DNA from: an uncultured Pseudomonadota bacterium
GTDB taxonomy: Bacteria; Pseudomonadota; Gammaproteobacteria; Burkholderiales; SG8-39
NCBI GenBank assembly: GCA_903895005.1
Contig: CAITSH010000275.1
Location: 1-39,169, forward strand
DNA length: 39,169 nt
Direction of reading: 5' to 3'
Below the pieces are notes generated by a model. The model was not told the origin of the DNA. It searched no databases and saw only the letters and a program-made list of their open reading frames with translations. Shown in pieces: positions 37,953 to 39,169 of this stretch (within the stretch, counting starts at the first letter, position 1; each line of letters begins with the position of its first letter). A program made the translations under genes and the position numbers.

Positions 37953-39053
37953 TCAGATGCGCATGGGCATAACGACGTATTTGAAGTCGTCTTTGCCTGG
38001 TTCTGTGATCAATGCGCTTGAGTTTGCATCGCCGAGCGCGCATTCAATATCGCTTACTTCTAGATTATTGAGCACATCAAGCAAGTACTGTACGTTGAAT
38101 CCGATATCAAGGGCATCTCCCTTGTAGTCAACATCCAGTTCTTCTTGTGCCTCTTCTTGCTCGTTATTGCTGCAGCTTATTTTTAAACTGCCATCTGAAA
38201 GAATCCAACGAACGCCTTTAAATTTATCACTGGTCAAAATTGATGCCCGTTGTAGGGCGTCTTGCAAAACAATTCTGTTGAGTGTTATTTTCTTTTGGTG
38301 GTTTTTCGGGATGACCCGTGTGTAGTCTGGAAATTTCCCATCCACGAGCTTTGATTGAATAACCACCCCGCTAAAAGAAAAGCGCGCCTGTCCCGCACCG
38401 ATCTCTACAGAAATCGGCGTGTCGCTGTCATCAAGCAAACGTGATAATTCCAAAACAGTTTTTCGGGGCAATATCACTTCCTGCTTAGTCAAAGACGCAC
38501 CAGGATGCGTTGTCGAAGCATAGGCAAGTCTGTGTCCATCCGTAGCAACGACTTTCAACCCTTCTTCGTCAATAACAAACAAGAGTCCGTTGAGGTAGTA
38601 ACGGATGTCTTGTTGTGCCATTGAGTAAAGCACCAAACCAACGAGCCGTTTCAGTGTTTTTTGCTCGATGCTGAATTTAGTAGATGCATCCCCCGAACTC
38701 ATTCGGGGGAAATCTTCTGGTGCGAGTGTCTGCAGGTTGAAACGACTCTTGCCAGCCTTTAGCTGCAAGCGTTTTTCAGCAAGCGAGAGTACGACATCAG
38801 CCTGGTCGGGCAGAGCCCTCAGAATATCTAGGAGCTTCCTTGCGCCAACGGTAACGGCTTTATCTTCTCCGTCACAAGGCATGTCCGCGGATACCTCAAT
38901 CTCTATATCGGTCGCGACGAAGGCAAGGGTCCCGGATTTTCTTGATAAAAGAACGTTCGATAAAATCGGAAGGGTATGTCTGCGTTCAATAATTCCTGAC
39001 ACTGCTTGCAATGGTTTTAGCAGTGCTTCTCTCGTTGTCTTTATTAGATTCAT
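37953..39053 (-). CDS. dnaN: DNA polymerase III subunit beta (sliding clamp)
   Basis: A 366-residue protein, identical in length to E. coli beta clamp. It starts MNLIKTTREALLKPLQAVSGIIERRHTLP-like (split here for brevity), with ATDIEIEVS in domain I, YYLNGLLFVID...VATDGHRLAYAS in domain II and the C-terminal hydrophobic tail YVVMPMRI that forms part of the client-binding cleft. It forms the ring that tethers the replicase. dnaA would be expected just beyond the right edge on the same strand. Confidence 0.97.
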   Translation of the reverse strand: MNLIKTTREALLKPLQAVSGIIERRHTLPILSNVLLSRKSGTLAFVATDIEIEVSADMPCDGEDKAVTVGARKLLDILRALPDQADVVLSLAEKRLQLKAGKSRFNLQTLAPEDFPRMSSGDASTKFSIEQKTLKRLVGLVLYSMAQQDIRYYLNGLLFVIDEEGLKVVATDGHRLAYASTTHPGASLTKQEVILPRKTVLELSRLLDDSDTPISVEIGAGQARFSFSGVVIQSKLVDGKFPDYTRVIPKNHQKKITLNRIVLQDALQRASILTSDKFKGVRWILSDGSLKISCSNNEQEEAQEELDVDYKGDALDIGFNVQYLLDVLNNLEVSDIECALGDANSSALITEPGKDDFKYVVMPMRI

Positions 39054-39169
39054 ATCTTTGTATACCCCTGGTAATGATGATGAAGGGCGGCCTTTTCTGG
39101 GAAAACAATAAAACGTTACGTGGATTTAGAGAGTTACGTGCAATGAGCTATGTGTCTATGTCTAAAGAG
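39054..39169. other. Upstream region of dnaN at the window edge
   Basis: This AT-rich 116 bp should be the dnaA-dnaN spacer. I see no DnaA box (TTATNCACA) and no clear promoter in the part shown. Confidence 0.4.

Noticed and set aside
39054..39169. DnaA boxes or an origin of replication at the right edge
   Set aside because: No TTATNCACA-like element was found in the visible part.

Overview
This window is a 39-kb stretch of a betaproteobacterial chromosome, lacking any mobile element, CRISPR array, tRNA or rRNA that I can see. The lineage call rests on gene content and order: ubiK / TorF porin-glnK-amtB, def-fmt-rsmB-DUF4390-ntrYX-trkAH, LysM-dprA-smg-topB, and dnaN-gyrB. The last pair suggests that the right edge lies near dnaA and the replication origin. 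A Rhodocyclales- or Nitrosomonadales-like organism fits, but I cannot name a genus. Most of the window is GC-rich; topB, gyrB and dnaN at the right end are clearly richer in A/T.

Layout. (1) 1-3.6 kb, + strand: 3' end of accC, prmA, a zinc-ribbon membrane protein, a PfkB-family sugar/nucleoside kinase and a glycine-zipper lipoprotein. (2) 3.7-7.1 kb: a PlsC-type acyltransferase converging on, and overlapping, the leftward set ubiK-comM-apaH. (3) 7.1-10.3 kb: a nitrogen module (TorF-family porin, glnK, amtB) behind a near-consensus sigma-54 promoter and two NtrC-type enhancer sites. (4) 10.3-13 kb: a fumarylacetoacetate-hydrolase-family enzyme, an MFS transporter and a rhodanese. (5) 13.07-17.0 kb: metH behind a near-consensus sigma-70 promoter and a leader whose motifs match a SAM-II-type riboswitch, ending in a strong intrinsic terminator. 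(6) 17.1-20.0 kb: RidA-like and MOSC proteins, a lipoprotein, a 43-residue basic protein, a small membrane protein and a CobW-like protein with degraded GTPase motifs. (7) 20-29.9 kb, - strand: def-fmt-rsmB-DUF4390-ntrY-ntrX-trkA-trkH, read as one probable operon. (8) 30-35.4 kb, + strand: LysM protein, dprA, smg and topB, the last broken by one in-frame stop codon. (9) 35.5-39.05 kb, - strand: dnaN then gyrB.

Main points for a second look: the putative metH SAM-II riboswitch with a candidate antiterminator; the complete NtrC/sigma-54 control region of the porin-glnK-amtB operon; the nonsense codon in topB; an NtrX-like regulator whose AAA+ domain has lost the Walker A lysine and the GAFTGA loop; a CobW relative with a degenerate P-loop but intact GCICC motif; and a pair of intergenic palindromes that differ by compensatory base changes.
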